64,000 nucleotides of DNA from Cohnella herbarum (GTDB lineage: Bacteria; Bacillota; Bacilli; Paenibacillales; Paenibacillaceae), in contig NZ_CP051680.1 in assembly GCF_012849095.1 (NCBI RefSeq), forward strand, positions 1,798,001 to 1,862,000, read 5' to 3'. The notes below the pieces were generated by a model. That model was given only the letters and a program-made list of their open reading frames with translations. It did not search any database and was not told where the DNA came from. Position 1 is the first letter of the stretch, and every line of letters begins with the position of its first letter. Below are positions 17,468-26,652 of the stretch, piece after piece. The position numbers were made by a program, and so were the translations under genes.

Positions 17468-17544
17468 CTTGATCTTCCTTTCCTGCTGTTCCTGTCTCCT
17501 CCCGGCCGGTTAAGCCGGGAAGGACGGAGAGTTTATTGCCGGCG

Positions 17545-18543
17545 CTACAGGATAATCTCCTTGCCTTCCGCCGCGGATTTCACGATAGCGTCCGCCACCT
17601 CTATGCCGTGAAGCGCGTCCTCGAACGATATCCAATCGGGATTCCGGCCGTAGATGATGCACTGGCTCACGTAATTCAATTGCTCGGCCAGGCAGCCGAT
17701 CACCCTGCCGTTCTGGCGATGATGGATCGAAACGTCGGTCGTCGACCGTCCCGAGCTTGTCCATACCTGGACGCCGGCCGGATTCGTATCGAACTGAACG
17801 ATGCCTTTCTCCCCGATGACCTCGGTATAATCGTTAATGGCGATCCCGGCCGCATCCGGCGTCATCCAATTGCTGTGAAGAACGGCAACGGCTCCGCTCT
17901 CGAATTGAAGCTGCGCCCACAAGATTTCCGGCGTCTCGGCTCCGGTAACGGTACGACCCGTCGCGTATACTTTTTTCACTTTGCCGCCCGCATACCAGAT
18001 CGCCTGATCCAAGTCGTGAATCATTAGCTCGAACACGGTGTGCGTGCGCTGATACGTGGCGAACAGGCCGTTCTCGCGGGAGCGTTTCAAGTAAATGCTC
18101 ACTGGCTTGCCAATCTGGCCGTTCTCGATGATTTGCTTGATTTCCGCGTATTTCGGCTCGAACCGGAGCAAATGGCCCGGGACCGCATATCTGCCGTACT
18201 GCCGCGATGCCGCGAGCATTTGTCTGGCTTCTTCGGGATCCGTCGTAATCGGCTTCTCCACGATGACGTGTTTTCCCGCTTCAAGAGCGAGCAACGTCGG
18301 CTGCAAATGGTTGCGTTCGAACGTAACGATGCTGACCAGTTCGATATCCGCTTCCTGGTTCAGCATCGTCTGTGCATCGGCGTAGACATTGGTTATGCCG
18401 TATTGCTCTTTCGCGGAACGAAGCCGTTCGGGGTTCGCGTCGCACACGGCCGCGACCTCCACGAACGGAAGCTGGCGATACGCTTCTAGATGGCTCAAGC
18501 CCCAGTTCCCTAGGCCGATGATTCCGACTTTTAAGGTTCTCAT
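17545..18543 (-). CDS. Gfo/Idh/MocA family dehydrogenase
   Basis: The protein is 332 residues. The Rossmann motif GIIGLGNWGLSHL at residue 7 and VCDANPERL define the nucleotide site. EKPITTDPEEARQM supplies the conserved EKP lysine, and HDLDQAIWYAG carries the conserved Asp/His region of the active site. Family members oxidise sugars, inositols or their N-acylated derivatives with NAD(P). Its ATG overlaps the stop codon of the upstream alcohol dehydrogenase by four bases, so the two are translationally coupled and probably act in the same pathway. Confidence 0.9.
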   Translation of the reverse strand: MRTLKVGIIGLGNWGLSHLEAYRQLPFVEVAAVCDANPERLRSAKEQYGITNVYADAQTMLNQEADIELVSIVTFERNHLQPTLLALEAGKHVIVEKPITTDPEEARQMLAASRQYGRYAVPGHLLRFEPKYAEIKQIIENGQIGKPVSIYLKRSRENGLFATYQRTHTVFELMIHDLDQAIWYAGGKVKKVYATGRTVTGAETPEILWAQLQFESGAVAVLHSNWMTPDAAGIAINDYTEVIGEKGIVQFDTNPAGVQVWTSSGRSTTDVSIHHRQNGRVIGCLAEQLNYVSQCIIYGRNPDWISFEDALHGIEVADAIVKSAAEGKEIIL

Positions 18544-19577
18544 GCTTCGCCACCGTCCATGCTCAGGAAGATTTTGCCGGACTTCACCCGTCCGTTGATT
18601 AAATCTTGGAACGCCCCGTCGCCCGCGGAGAGCGGACGTACTTCCGTCCAGCCTTCCTCAGTGATGCTTCCGTTTACGAGCAGGTCGACCGCGTCGCGGA
18701 AATCCTGCGGGTTGTAGCAGAAAGATCCGAGAATCTCGATTTCTCCGCGGATCTGGACGTTGATCGGAACAACGGTGTCGTCGATGCCGAGACCGATATT
18801 CATAATCGTGCCGCCCGGATTGACGATCGAGATGGCAGCGGTGCGCGTCGGCTGGAAGCCGGCCGCGTCTATGACAACGTCGACGCCCTTCTCTCCGACG
18901 ATGCGGGCGAGCGCTTCCTTGATATCCGTCGTCCGCGGATTAATCGTCTCGTCCGCGGCAACTTGCGCGGCCATAAGGAGCCGCTCGTCTTGGGTGTCGA
19001 GCATAATTACTCGTTCCGCTCCAAGCAGCTTCGCGATCTTGGCACTGAGGATGCCGATCCCTCCGGCGCCGAATACGACGACGTTCGCGAAGGGATGTCG
19101 CAGTATGGCACGGCGCGTCGCTCGCAGCGAACAGGCAAGCGGCTCCGATAGCGAGGCGCGGAACGGATCGAGCTCGTCCGGCACCGGTACGACGCCGGAA
19201 GCGGGTACCGCCACCCATTCGCCGAACGCGCCGGGCTGGTGAATGCCCACGATCTTGCGGGTTGCGCAGAGTTGCGGCTGCCCTTTGCGGCAGGAGGCGC
19301 AGGCGCCGCAGTGGCGCAACGGATTAACGACCGCTTTCTGCCCGACGTTTAATCCCGTAACGCGGCTTCCGGTCTCCACGATCCGGCCGCAAAACTCATG
19401 CCCCATGACCAACGGCGGGATGCGTAAGCTGTTATGGCCCAGGTAGCCTTCGATTTCCGATCCGCATATGCCGACGGCTTCCACGCGGATCAACACCTCG
19501 TCTTCTAGCGGCACGGGTTTATTCATCGTTCTGCTATATTCCATTTTTTCCGCCGCCGTCCATATAAGTGCTTGCAT
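18540..19577 (-). CDS. Zinc-dependent medium-chain alcohol dehydrogenase
   Basis: The protein is 345 residues. Catalytic zinc ligands sit in AVGICGSEIEG (Cys) and GHEFCGRIVETG (His, Glu). The four structural-zinc cysteines are in HCGACASCRKGQPQLC, and VVFGAGGIGILSAKIAKLLGAERVI is the NAD(P) site. It resembles sorbitol, galactitol-phosphate or L-threonine dehydrogenase-type polyol/sugar dehydrogenases. GGAGGGATAATC precedes ATG. In the operon it would supply a secondary-alcohol oxidation step, for example of a 2-keto-3-deoxy sugar acid; substrate not determinable here. Confidence 0.9.
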   Translation of the reverse strand: MQALIWTAAEKMEYSRTMNKPVPLEDEVLIRVEAVGICGSEIEGYLGHNSLRIPPLVMGHEFCGRIVETGSRVTGLNVGQKAVVNPLRHCGACASCRKGQPQLCATRKIVGIHQPGAFGEWVAVPASGVVPVPDELDPFRASLSEPLACSLRATRRAILRHPFANVVVFGAGGIGILSAKIAKLLGAERVIMLDTQDERLLMAAQVAADETINPRTTDIKEALARIVGEKGVDVVIDAAGFQPTRTAAISIVNPGGTIMNIGLGIDDTVVPINVQIRGEIEILGSFCYNPQDFRDAVDLLVNGSITEEGWTEVRPLSAGDGAFQDLINGRVKSGKIFLSMDGGEA

Positions 19578-19617
19578 GATTATCCCTCCTAATTGTTTTT
19601 CGCGTCGTCAGCCCACG

Positions 19618-20748
19618 CTAAGCACGGCTGTCCAGAACGGACGGCAGCAACGTAATCAACCGACCGATGTCCGTCGAATCGGTGTACGCGTGAATCGAGG
19701 CGCGCACTCGTTCGTCGCCTCCCATCACGTAAACATCATGGACTGCTAACTTGCCGGCGATGGCCTCCGCATCGGCATGCGCGAAGCTGATATTACCGGC
19801 GCGGCGCGCTGGATCGTCCGGCGTCATGACTTGCAACCCTTGCTCTTTCAGCAACTCTATCAACTGTCCGCCAAGCTCCAACACGTGACGCTCGATGTTG
19901 TCGATGCCCGTCTCCAGAAGAAGCCGCGTCGCGCATTCGAGCGCATAGATCGTCGGATAGCTCGGATAACCAAGCTCGAACCTTCTCGCATCGGTATGCA
20001 TCGCATACGAGGCGAATCTGTCTTCGCCGGGCGCGCCGACGACGCTTCTCCAACCGACGTAAGTCGGGATGAGCGTTTCGACGCGGCCCGGATTGAGCGC
20101 GAGAATCCCTGCGCCGTGCGTGGACAACAGCCACTTATAAGAGCTGCAGACGAGCATGTCGGTATGACGGATATCGACGGGCACCACGCCCAACGACTGC
20201 GTCGCGTCCAGCAGCATCAAGGCGTTCGTGTCGCGAAGCTGTTCATACAGCTTCTTATAGTCGATACGGGTACCGGATAAATAACTGACATGGCTCGTCA
20301 TGACGAGCCGCGTGCGATCGTCGACCAGTTCCATAATATCGTTCGTTTCCATGCCCCATTCGTTATGCCTCGCGATTCGGACTTCCACGCCTTGCCGCCT
20401 CAGCGCAAGCCAAGGTAAAACTCCGGAAGGAAATTCCAAATTATTGATGATGACATTGTCTCCAGCCTGCAGCCGTACCGCTTGCGCCGCCATCGAGATC
20501 GCTTCCGACGAATTCGACATGAGGGCGATATCCGAAGCGCGGCCTCCGATCAGGCTGGCCAAATTCGTCTTGCACGCCCATTCCGTCTTCGCGTTCCGTT
20601 CCCTACCGCGAGGACCGCGGGTGCGGGCAATCATGTATTCCATAACGGCGTCCATCACTTTACTATGAACCGGCGCTTCCGCCCCGCAAAACAACCAGGC
20701 GCTCTGGTCCAGGCCGATAAAGTCCTGTTTGTTCATTAATGCTTTCAT
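19618..20748 (-). CDS. Class-V aminotransferase-fold PLP enzyme
   Basis: The protein is 376 residues. The cofactor site is evident from MSNSSEAISMAAQ, then SHVSYLSGTRIDY, LLDATQSLGVVPVDI (Asp/Gln over the PLP ring) and the Schiff-base lysine in VCSSYKWLLSTHGAG. The fold is shared by cysteine desulfurases, kynureninase and isopenicillin-N epimerase-like proteins. There is no IscS-type catalytic Cys loop evident, so elimination, epimerisation or transamination is more likely than desulfuration. AAGGGA lies nine bases upstream of the ATG. Its neighbours RidA and a sugar dehydrogenase pair suggest a PLP lyase step generating an enamine that RidA hydrolyses (inference). Confidence 0.85.
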   Translation of the reverse strand: MKALMNKQDFIGLDQSAWLFCGAEAPVHSKVMDAVMEYMIARTRGPRGRERNAKTEWACKTNLASLIGGRASDIALMSNSSEAISMAAQAVRLQAGDNVIINNLEFPSGVLPWLALRRQGVEVRIARHNEWGMETNDIMELVDDRTRLVMTSHVSYLSGTRIDYKKLYEQLRDTNALMLLDATQSLGVVPVDIRHTDMLVCSSYKWLLSTHGAGILALNPGRVETLIPTYVGWRSVVGAPGEDRFASYAMHTDARRFELGYPSYPTIYALECATRLLLETGIDNIERHVLELGGQLIELLKEQGLQVMTPDDPARRAGNISFAHADAEAIAGKLAVHDVYVMGGDERVRASIHAYTDSTDIGRLITLLPSVLDSRA

Positions 20749-20796
20749 CCTAAACCGTCCCTTCAGACGCGGATCGAAATCAAACGTTCACGTCGT

Positions 20797-21537
20797 CTAT
20801 AAATTCGGCGGCAGCTCCAGCCTGCTGAAGCAGCCATGCGCTTTCTCGATATGTCGACCGGCGTTCGCGAGCAGAAAGGGACCGTGTCCGGGATACAGAC
20901 GGTCGATCCGCAAACGGTGCAGCTTCTCGATCGTATCGGCGTACTCTTCGATATTGCAGTCCCATACATACTGCATCACGACTTTGCCTCCGGCGAATAC
21001 GGTGTCGCCCGCGAACAAACTCCGCTCTCCGTCTCCCTTATCCCACAAAAAGCTGATATGGCCTCTCGCGTGTCCCGGGCTATCGATAACGCGGAGCTCG
21101 ATATCGCCGACTCGGACGATCTCCCCTTCCCGCACGCTCCGCTCCACCGGGCAAGCGGGGAATAGGAAGTCGGGATCGTACACGCCCCCCCGCTTGGCGT
21201 GATTCAAGCTCGTCTTGTCCATGTCGCCGGCCGACAGCCAAGCGGCTGCTTCTTCCGACGCGACGACTTCGATTCCGTAACGGCTTTGAAAATAATAGGC
21301 GCCTGCCGCATGATCGCCGTGAACATGCGTGATCAACAAGCGCCGTACCTGAGTCATCTTAAAACCGCTCCGTTCGATGTTGGCCACGATCCGCTCCGGT
21401 TCGATACCGCCCCCCGCGTCGATGAGGGCGCACTCGGTGCCGCCGTCCAGCAGATAGACGTTGCAATCCATGGACTCGCTCATTTCCATTCCGTATTTGC
21501 CGCTTCCCACCATATAAACGCGATCGCTGATGTTCAT
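20797..21537 (-). CDS. Metallo-beta-lactamase fold hydrolase
   Basis: The protein is 246 residues. The dinuclear metal motif ITHVHGDHAAGA (HxHxDH) sits near residue 71; further ligands are in DSPGHARGHIS, LFAGDTVF and LYPGHGPF. This set fits glyoxalase II/lactonase-like hydrolases. GGGAGTGAGTGGCGG precedes ATG, and the gap to ridA is only 24 bp. In this operon a lactonase role after a sugar-1-dehydrogenase is plausible, but thioesterase or other ester hydrolysis cannot be excluded. Confidence 0.88.
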   Translation of the reverse strand: MNISDRVYMVGSGKYGMEMSESMDCNVYLLDGGTECALIDAGGGIEPERIVANIERSGFKMTQVRRLLITHVHGDHAAGAYYFQSRYGIEVVASEEAAAWLSAGDMDKTSLNHAKRGGVYDPDFLFPACPVERSVREGEIVRVGDIELRVIDSPGHARGHISFLWDKGDGERSLFAGDTVFAGGKVVMQYVWDCNIEEYADTIEKLHRLRIDRLYPGHGPFLLANAGRHIEKAHGCFSRLELPPNL

Positions 21538-21561
21538 CCGCCACTCACTCCCGCCTCGTCG

Positions 21562-21951
21562 TTATTCCTCGATATACGCAACGCACTCGATCTCGACGCA
21601 CATCCCTTGCGGGAACTTGCCGATTTCGACCGTGCTGCGCACCGGAGGATCATTGGCGAAGAACGGCGCATAAGCGGCATCGTATTCGGCGAATCGATCC
21701 AGATCGTCGATAAAGGCCGTAACCTTCAACACGTTGTCCAGCGACGATCCCGCCTCCTCCAGAATTTTACCGATATATTCCAACACCAACGACGTTTGTC
21801 TAGCCATGTCGCCGGGATATTTCACCGTTTTGGAGCCCAACTCGAACGGGCATGTACCCGCGACGTAAACCATATTGCCGTATTTGACCGCCTGCGAATA
21901 ACTGCCGGCAGGTTGCGGCGCCCGCTCCGAGCGGATGATTTCCTTCTTCAT
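21562..21951 (-). CDS. RidA family imine/enamine deaminase
   Basis: About 129 residues. The protein shows SERAPQPAGSYSQAVKYGNMVYVAG, NVLKVTAFIDDLDRFAEYDAAY and PPVRSTVEIGKFPQGMCVEIECVAY; the Arg in PPVRSTVE is the conserved substrate-binding arginine of RidA enzymes. RidA hydrolyses reactive 2-imino/enamino acids made by PLP enzymes, which fits the class-V PLP gene two cistrons downstream. I start at ATG 21951, preceded by GGAGGG at eight bases. An in-frame ATG 25 codons upstream gives a charged leader with no homology and a poor ribosome site. Confidence 0.9.
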   Translation of the reverse strand: MKKEIIRSERAPQPAGSYSQAVKYGNMVYVAGTCPFELGSKTVKYPGDMARQTSLVLEYIGKILEEAGSSLDNVLKVTAFIDDLDRFAEYDAAYAPFFANDPPVRSTVEIGKFPQGMCVEIECVAYIEE

Positions 21952-22065
21952 CGGTCGTTCCCTCCAGTTCCGCTGTAAGATGACTTCATTTTCCTTAGCG
22001 TCCTTAAGACTTACGTTGCGTATCAAGCTAACCGTTAACGTTCCTGCGGATTTTTCCGGGCCAGA

Positions 22066-23211
22066 TCATGCCCGGAAAGCCCGCGCCAATTCCACGTAGA
22101 ATCGCGTCGCGTTCCCGATGTCCACGATCGGCGCCCATTCTTCCTTGGAGTGAGCCTGCGCGATCGACCCCGGTCCGTAGACGATGGAAGGAATGCCCTT
22201 CATCCCCTGAAGCTTGCTGGCATCGCTCCCGTACGTCTCGCCATGGATGCCTCCGGGGAGTCCGATGCGGTCGGCCGTCTCGAGGGCGGCAGTCACGAGC
22301 GTAGCGTCATGGGGCGTCGCGAGCGCATAATCGAGCAGCAATCGTTCCACCTCGATCCGGATTCCCTTCTCCGCGCAGAAGGCATAAAGCTCCCGCTCGA
22401 TGCGCGTCATGACGTCTTCCGGATGCTCGCCCGGGACGATTCGCCGATCGACTTGGATCGAGCACCGCTCCGGGACGATATTGATTTGCTCGCCGCCCGC
22501 GATCGTGCCGATCGATACGGTAGCCTGACCGCATAACAGGTCCCGGATGTCGGCCAATCCAGGGGACATCCGTTCCGTAATATATCGCACGATCTCAGCC
22601 ATGGCTACGATAGCGTTCTCGCCCTCGTGCGGAACGGAGCTGTGCGCGGCTTTGCCGAGAGCATGCACCGCGAACCGGACGCAGCCCTTGTGCGCGACGA
22701 CGATCTTCATTTCCGTCGGCTCGCCGACCACGGCGCCCGAGATCGGCATGTCCAGCTCCAGAAATTTCAGCAGCCCGCGAAAGGCATGCTCTTCGTCAAC
22801 CGACGCGCATAGCACCAGATCGGATCGCAACAAATCGGGCGCTTCCGCGCAGGTCTCCATGGCGACGATCATGGCCGCGAGTGAGCCCTTCGTATCGCAG
22901 GCTCCCCTCCCATAGATTCTGCCGTCCCGGTAGACCGCCTCGAGAGGTCGGTCCATGCTGCCCAGCGATACGGTATCCATATGCGCCTCGAACAGCAGCA
23001 CCGATTCGGGATGTCCGGTTCGCAGCTCGATGATCAGATTGTCCCTGCCTTCCAAGACCGGCTGCCGGGTCACTTTCAGGCCGGCATCGAGGCAATAGGT
23101 TTCTATGAAACGGGAAATGGCCATCTCGCCTCTCGCGCCTTCCCCGTAATGAGGATTGACGCTCTGGATGGCGATCAACCGCTCCAGCAGTTTCAATGCC
23201 CGCTCTTTCAT
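22066..23211 (-). CDS. M20 family metallopeptidase/deacylase (ArgE/DapE-like)
   Basis: The protein is 381 residues. Zinc ligands are seen in LLFEAHMDTVSLG (His, Asp), GRGACDTKGSLAAM (bridging Asp), CASVDEEHAFRG (catalytic Glu and ligand Glu), VVGEPTEMK and the C-terminal IAQAHSKEEW (His). The dimerisation domain (about 180-290) has AHSSVPHEGENAI. Family members remove acyl groups from N-acyl amino acids or cleave small peptides. The ATG overlaps the glycosidase stop codon by four bases, tying deacylation to glycoside hydrolysis. Confidence 0.9.
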   Translation of the reverse strand: MKERALKLLERLIAIQSVNPHYGEGARGEMAISRFIETYCLDAGLKVTRQPVLEGRDNLIIELRTGHPESVLLFEAHMDTVSLGSMDRPLEAVYRDGRIYGRGACDTKGSLAAMIVAMETCAEAPDLLRSDLVLCASVDEEHAFRGLLKFLELDMPISGAVVGEPTEMKIVVAHKGCVRFAVHALGKAAHSSVPHEGENAIVAMAEIVRYITERMSPGLADIRDLLCGQATVSIGTIAGGEQINIVPERCSIQVDRRIVPGEHPEDVMTRIERELYAFCAEKGIRIEVERLLLDYALATPHDATLVTAALETADRIGLPGGIHGETYGSDASKLQGMKGIPSIVYGPGSIAQAHSKEEWAPIVDIGNATRFYVELARAFRA

Positions 23212-25430
23212 CCGCGAACCCCTTCCCTTCCCCGGATCGCGGCGTTCGGTTTAGCCGCAGCGATCTTCGGCCCCCATTCTAGAAGCCATTCCCACGGCAG
23301 GCTTTCTCCGCCTACGATAGGCGTAACCTCGTCGTCCGGTTCGTAGCGATCGCCAAGCCTCTCGGCAAAAGTTTTCTTGTACTCGTTAATGACCATCGGG
23401 ATGTAATATTCGCCGATCGCGACGCCGGTCCAATCATGCTCCTTCGTATCGAAGTAATGCTCCTTGATGAGCTTGTAGTCTTGCTCCGCATGATGCAACG
23501 CCCGATCGGCCAACCGTTCCAGCCTTGCCGTTTCATTCTGTCCTTGGTCGCGCTCCTCCAAGTATCGGTTGAAGGTTATGCCCGCCCAGATCACTTCTTT
23601 CATCCGAAGCGCCATAATTCGGGTCGCTTCCGCGCATTCCCGCTGGACGTCGATCAATCCGGCCGTAGCCAAGATCGCGTTCAAATCGGCGATCGAAGCT
23701 TCGACGGCTTCCGCGCAATCTTCCAAATACCGTCTTCCTTCGTCGCCGATATATTTGTTCGGCATGAACGGAAAGGAAGGGAGCGTATCGCAGATTTGCG
23801 TTTCGTGAATACAAGGAAGCGTTCGGATCAGCCTCTCGTAACGGGCGCCGTTCGTCTCTCCGAACAAATGCCGCGACGCTCGGGCCAGAAATCCATCATT
23901 GTCCAACGCCCAAGCGTTCCAGCCGTATTGCGCCGCGGCCATGAAGAACAGCTCGTGGCCGTACCATTCGAAGCCGTAACCGTTAATGCCGGTGCATCCC
24001 GTATTGACAGCGCCCTGGAACTGGGAAATATCGTTCCACAGGTGCTGAAAGGCGTAATTTTTCAAGCTTTCCGGAAACGTGTCCGGAAGGATGTACGGGA
24101 TACGCCCCAAGCTCGCCGCGAAGCCGCTGCCTTCGCAGTTGCGCGACCATATCCGGTCGGGACCGAATACGTCTACCCACTTCAGAAACTCGCGATCGTC
24201 GTCTTCGAGCCCCGGCGCCCAGAACAGCTTGACCCGCTCCGGCAGCTTGTCCCGCCAAGCCTCGAGCGTCGCCCGATCCTTAACGATCGGCGGCTCCCGC
24301 AGCCAGCGGACGGCGATCATCGTCTCCGGACGAAGGATTTCGTCATAGGCGCGCAGCAAATCGACCGACACCGTATGCTTCGCATCGTTCGGCGCGAGAT
24401 GGCCGTATTTCGCCTGACATTCCGCGCATTGGCAGAACCATTGCACTTCCTCGCTCTCCTCGAACACGAGGCCGTTGAAGCCTAGCTGCTCGATTCGTTT
24501 CACGCTGGCGATCAAATAATCCCGGACATCCGTTCTCGACGTGCATAACGAGTCGTAATTATTCACATGTCCCTTGTCGAGGAGTTCCCGGGACAACTGC
24601 CCCCGACTCTCCGGATGCGCGACCGGGTAACCGCCGCTGTACGAGTTCAGGCCGATATAAGCGTAAATGTCGATGCCTCTCGCATTCGCGTAGCGGATCA
24701 TATCCTCCAAGAACGGCTTGCGGAGATTGGGATGGGTGAACGACACTTCGATCCAGCCGTCGATTTCCTTGGACCAAGTCTGCACCTTAAGATCCCGAAG
24801 TACCGTCTCCGGATACTGAGGAAATTCGAACGGCCAAAACCCGTACATGACGATATTCAGCGCGTTGATCTTGTGCCGGTAACACCAGTCGATGAATGTC
24901 TTCCACCGTTCTCCGTCCCATAATTGCGTGCCGAAGCCCGCGCGGGCGAAACCCGCGTACCAAGTCAGCGTCGGAGAAACGATGCGTTTGCTCGCGTCCG
25001 GCCCGTCGACGATATCGATGGCGGGCAGCAAGCCGTCCGCCGAATTCCCCAGCAGCGAGGTCAAGGTAGCCAGCCCGTAAAGCGCGCCGGCCCAATCGCC
25101 CGCATGGATGACCGCTCCTTCGTCGCCGATCGTCAACCGATAAGACTGCTCCGGGTGAGGCTGCTCGTCTATAAGCGCACGAGCAGCCTTCGGAATATGC
25201 GGGCCTGCAAGCAGCACGAGATCGGCTTCCGCCGCACTGGAAGCCCGTAGAATTTGCCGGTAACCGGCATGCTTCAACTCGCCGCGTACGACTTCCTCCG
25301 TGACGGAAGCTAATCCTTCCATATACAACGAAATACGATCATATTGAACGACAAACCTACCTTCGGTCCGGGTCGCCCGTTTCGGCTCGGGAAGCAACGG
25401 TTGTGCTAACGATCCCAGAGCTGCGCTCAT
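23208..25430 (-). CDS. Glycoside hydrolase, GH20/GH67-like, cytoplasmic
   Basis: The protein is 740 residues. An N-terminal alpha/beta domain (about 10-140) ends in YRLTIGDEGAVIHAGDWAGALYGLATL, as in the accessory domain of GH20, GH67 and GH84 enzymes. A TIM-barrel follows (FIDWCYRHKINALNIVMYGFWPFEF, GIDIYAYIGLNSYSGGYPVAHPES, FNGLVFEESEEVQWFCQCAECQAKYG), then a helical C-terminus. The EESEE segment is the best candidate for catalytic acids, and the adjacent CQCAEC may bind metal. There is no signal peptide, so it acts on an imported glycoside. AAGGAGGTAATCGCGG precedes ATG. The exact family is not decided. Confidence 0.72.
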   Translation of the reverse strand: MSAALGSLAQPLLPEPKRATRTEGRFVVQYDRISLYMEGLASVTEEVVRGELKHAGYRQILRASSAAEADLVLLAGPHIPKAARALIDEQPHPEQSYRLTIGDEGAVIHAGDWAGALYGLATLTSLLGNSADGLLPAIDIVDGPDASKRIVSPTLTWYAGFARAGFGTQLWDGERWKTFIDWCYRHKINALNIVMYGFWPFEFPQYPETVLRDLKVQTWSKEIDGWIEVSFTHPNLRKPFLEDMIRYANARGIDIYAYIGLNSYSGGYPVAHPESRGQLSRELLDKGHVNNYDSLCTSRTDVRDYLIASVKRIEQLGFNGLVFEESEEVQWFCQCAECQAKYGHLAPNDAKHTVSVDLLRAYDEILRPETMIAVRWLREPPIVKDRATLEAWRDKLPERVKLFWAPGLEDDDREFLKWVDVFGPDRIWSRNCEGSGFAASLGRIPYILPDTFPESLKNYAFQHLWNDISQFQGAVNTGCTGINGYGFEWYGHELFFMAAAQYGWNAWALDNDGFLARASRHLFGETNGARYERLIRTLPCIHETQICDTLPSFPFMPNKYIGDEGRRYLEDCAEAVEASIADLNAILATAGLIDVQRECAEATRIMALRMKEVIWAGITFNRYLEERDQGQNETARLERLADRALHHAEQDYKLIKEHYFDTKEHDWTGVAIGEYYIPMVINEYKKTFAERLGDRYEPDDEVTPIVGGESLPWEWLLEWGPKIAAAKPNAAIRGREGVRG

Positions 25431-25485
25431 CCGCGATTACCTCCTTGATTCGGCGTCCCGCCGTGATGGGAATGGGGAAAGAGAA

Positions 25486-25515
25486 GGTATGCGGAGGAAG
25501 GTCCGTCCGCATACC
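25486..25515 (-). promoter_or_regulatory. Intercistronic hairpin after the binding-protein gene
   Basis: GGTATGCGGA (25486-25495) and TCCGCATACC (25506-25515) form a perfect 10-bp stem with a 10-nt loop in the 162-bp gap between the binding-protein gene and the glycosidase gene. No U-run follows on the minus strand, so it is more likely a 3' stabilising stem or partial attenuator. It would raise binding-protein mRNA over downstream cistrons. Confidence 0.6.
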
Positions 25516-25592
25516 CCGTTGTCAGGTTCGCGCAGGATTGCCCGGCGCCGATAACCCGATTAAATGACCACACCTTGAAGCCGATCGGTTGC

Positions 25593-26570
25593 TCACTTCG
25601 CCAAGAACTGATCGACGTTCTCTTTCGTAACCGGCACGTAGTCGACCAGTTCCTTCTTCTCGAACTTCTCGCCCTTGATCAGACCTACGGCTACCTCCAC
25701 GGCACGTTTGCCTTCCGCCGTGACGTTATCCAGCACGGTCGCCGCCAGACGGTCTTCCTTGACCGCCTTCAGCGCGTCGGCGATGCCGTCGATGCCGACG
25801 ACGAAAATGTCTTTACGGCCGGAAGCTTCAACGGCTTGGAGAGCGCCCATCGCCATCTCGTCGTTCTGCGCCGCGATCGCGTTGATCTCCGGAAAGCGTT
25901 GCAGCCAGTCCTCGGTGATGCTCATCGCTTCGTCCCGGTTCCAGTTCGCCGTCTGCTCGGTCAGCTTCTTAACGTCTTTATGCTTGTCGAACAGCGCTTC
26001 CTGAAGCCCCGCGCCGCGAGTAATTTCCGCGGAATGGCCGATCTGGCCTTGCAGCAAAGCCACGTTGCCTTTGCCGCCGAGTTTGTCCGCCAGAATGTCG
26101 CCCATCATGACGCCCGACTGCTTCGGATCCGTACCGACGAAGACGTCGTAGTTCTCGTTCTCCGTGAACGTAATCACTTCGACGAGCGGAATGCCGGCTT
26201 CCTTCACCTTGTCTACGGCCGGGCTGGACCCGACCAAGTCGACCGCGTTCAGGATAACCGCATCCACCTTCTGCGCGACCAGCGTATCGACCTGGTTCAA
26301 TTGCTCCTCGATCTTGTCTTGGCTGTCCATGACGACCAGTTCGACTTTAAGCTCGCTTGCCTTCTCCTGCATCGATTCGACCAACGACTTGATGAATTCA
26401 TGCGAGAGCCCTTGGGCGGCGACGCCGATTTTATAGCTCTTGTCCCCGCCGGATTCCGAATTGCCCCCGTTATCCGTCTTGCCCGAGTTCCCGTTGCTGC
26501 CGCAACCCGTCAACATCACGGCCGTGATTACCCCCGTGACCATCCACTTCCATGCGTTCTTCCTCTTCAT
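25593..26570 (-). CDS. Ribose-type sugar ABC transporter binding lipoprotein
   Basis: About 325 residues. The lipoprotein signal ends in VMLTGCGSNG (lipobox Cys), followed by a Gly/Asn/Ser linker. The periplasmic-binding-protein type I fold follows: YKIGVAAQGLSHEFIKSLVESMQEKA, VDAVILNAVDLVGSSPAVDKVKEAGIPLVEV, GTDPKQSGVMMGDIL and AIAAQNDEMAMGALQAVEASG. This is the RbsB/Peripla_BP_4 class that binds monosaccharides or autoinducer-like sugars. I choose ATG 26570 with GGGAGGAGAAATCGG upstream; six codons of leader from an earlier ATG would consume the ribosome site. Confidence 0.9.
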   Translation of the reverse strand: MKRKNAWKWMVTGVITAVMLTGCGSNGNSGKTDNGGNSESGGDKSYKIGVAAQGLSHEFIKSLVESMQEKASELKVELVVMDSQDKIEEQLNQVDTLVAQKVDAVILNAVDLVGSSPAVDKVKEAGIPLVEVITFTENENYDVFVGTDPKQSGVMMGDILADKLGGKGNVALLQGQIGHSAEITRGAGLQEALFDKHKDVKKLTEQTANWNRDEAMSITEDWLQRFPEINAIAAQNDEMAMGALQAVEASGRKDIFVVGIDGIADALKAVKEDRLAATVLDNVTAEGKRAVEVAVGLIKGEKFEKKELVDYVPVTKENVDQFLAK

Positions 26571-26652
26571 GCCGATTTCTCCTCCCATGTCCCTTTGATG
26601 TTTTATATAATCAGATTCGCCCGCGTTACGGACTTATCTCTGATTTTCCCCA

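Noticed and set aside
19618..20748. Cysteine desulfurase (SufS/IscS) call for the class-V PLP gene
   Set aside because: No SUF/ISC genes are nearby, the catalytic Cys loop is not evident, and the context is sugar catabolism with RidA.
22057..22078. Terminator at the end of the M20 gene
   Set aside because: TCCGGGC/GCCCGGA forms a stem, but on the minus strand it is followed by A residues rather than a T-run, so operon transcription is probably not stopped.
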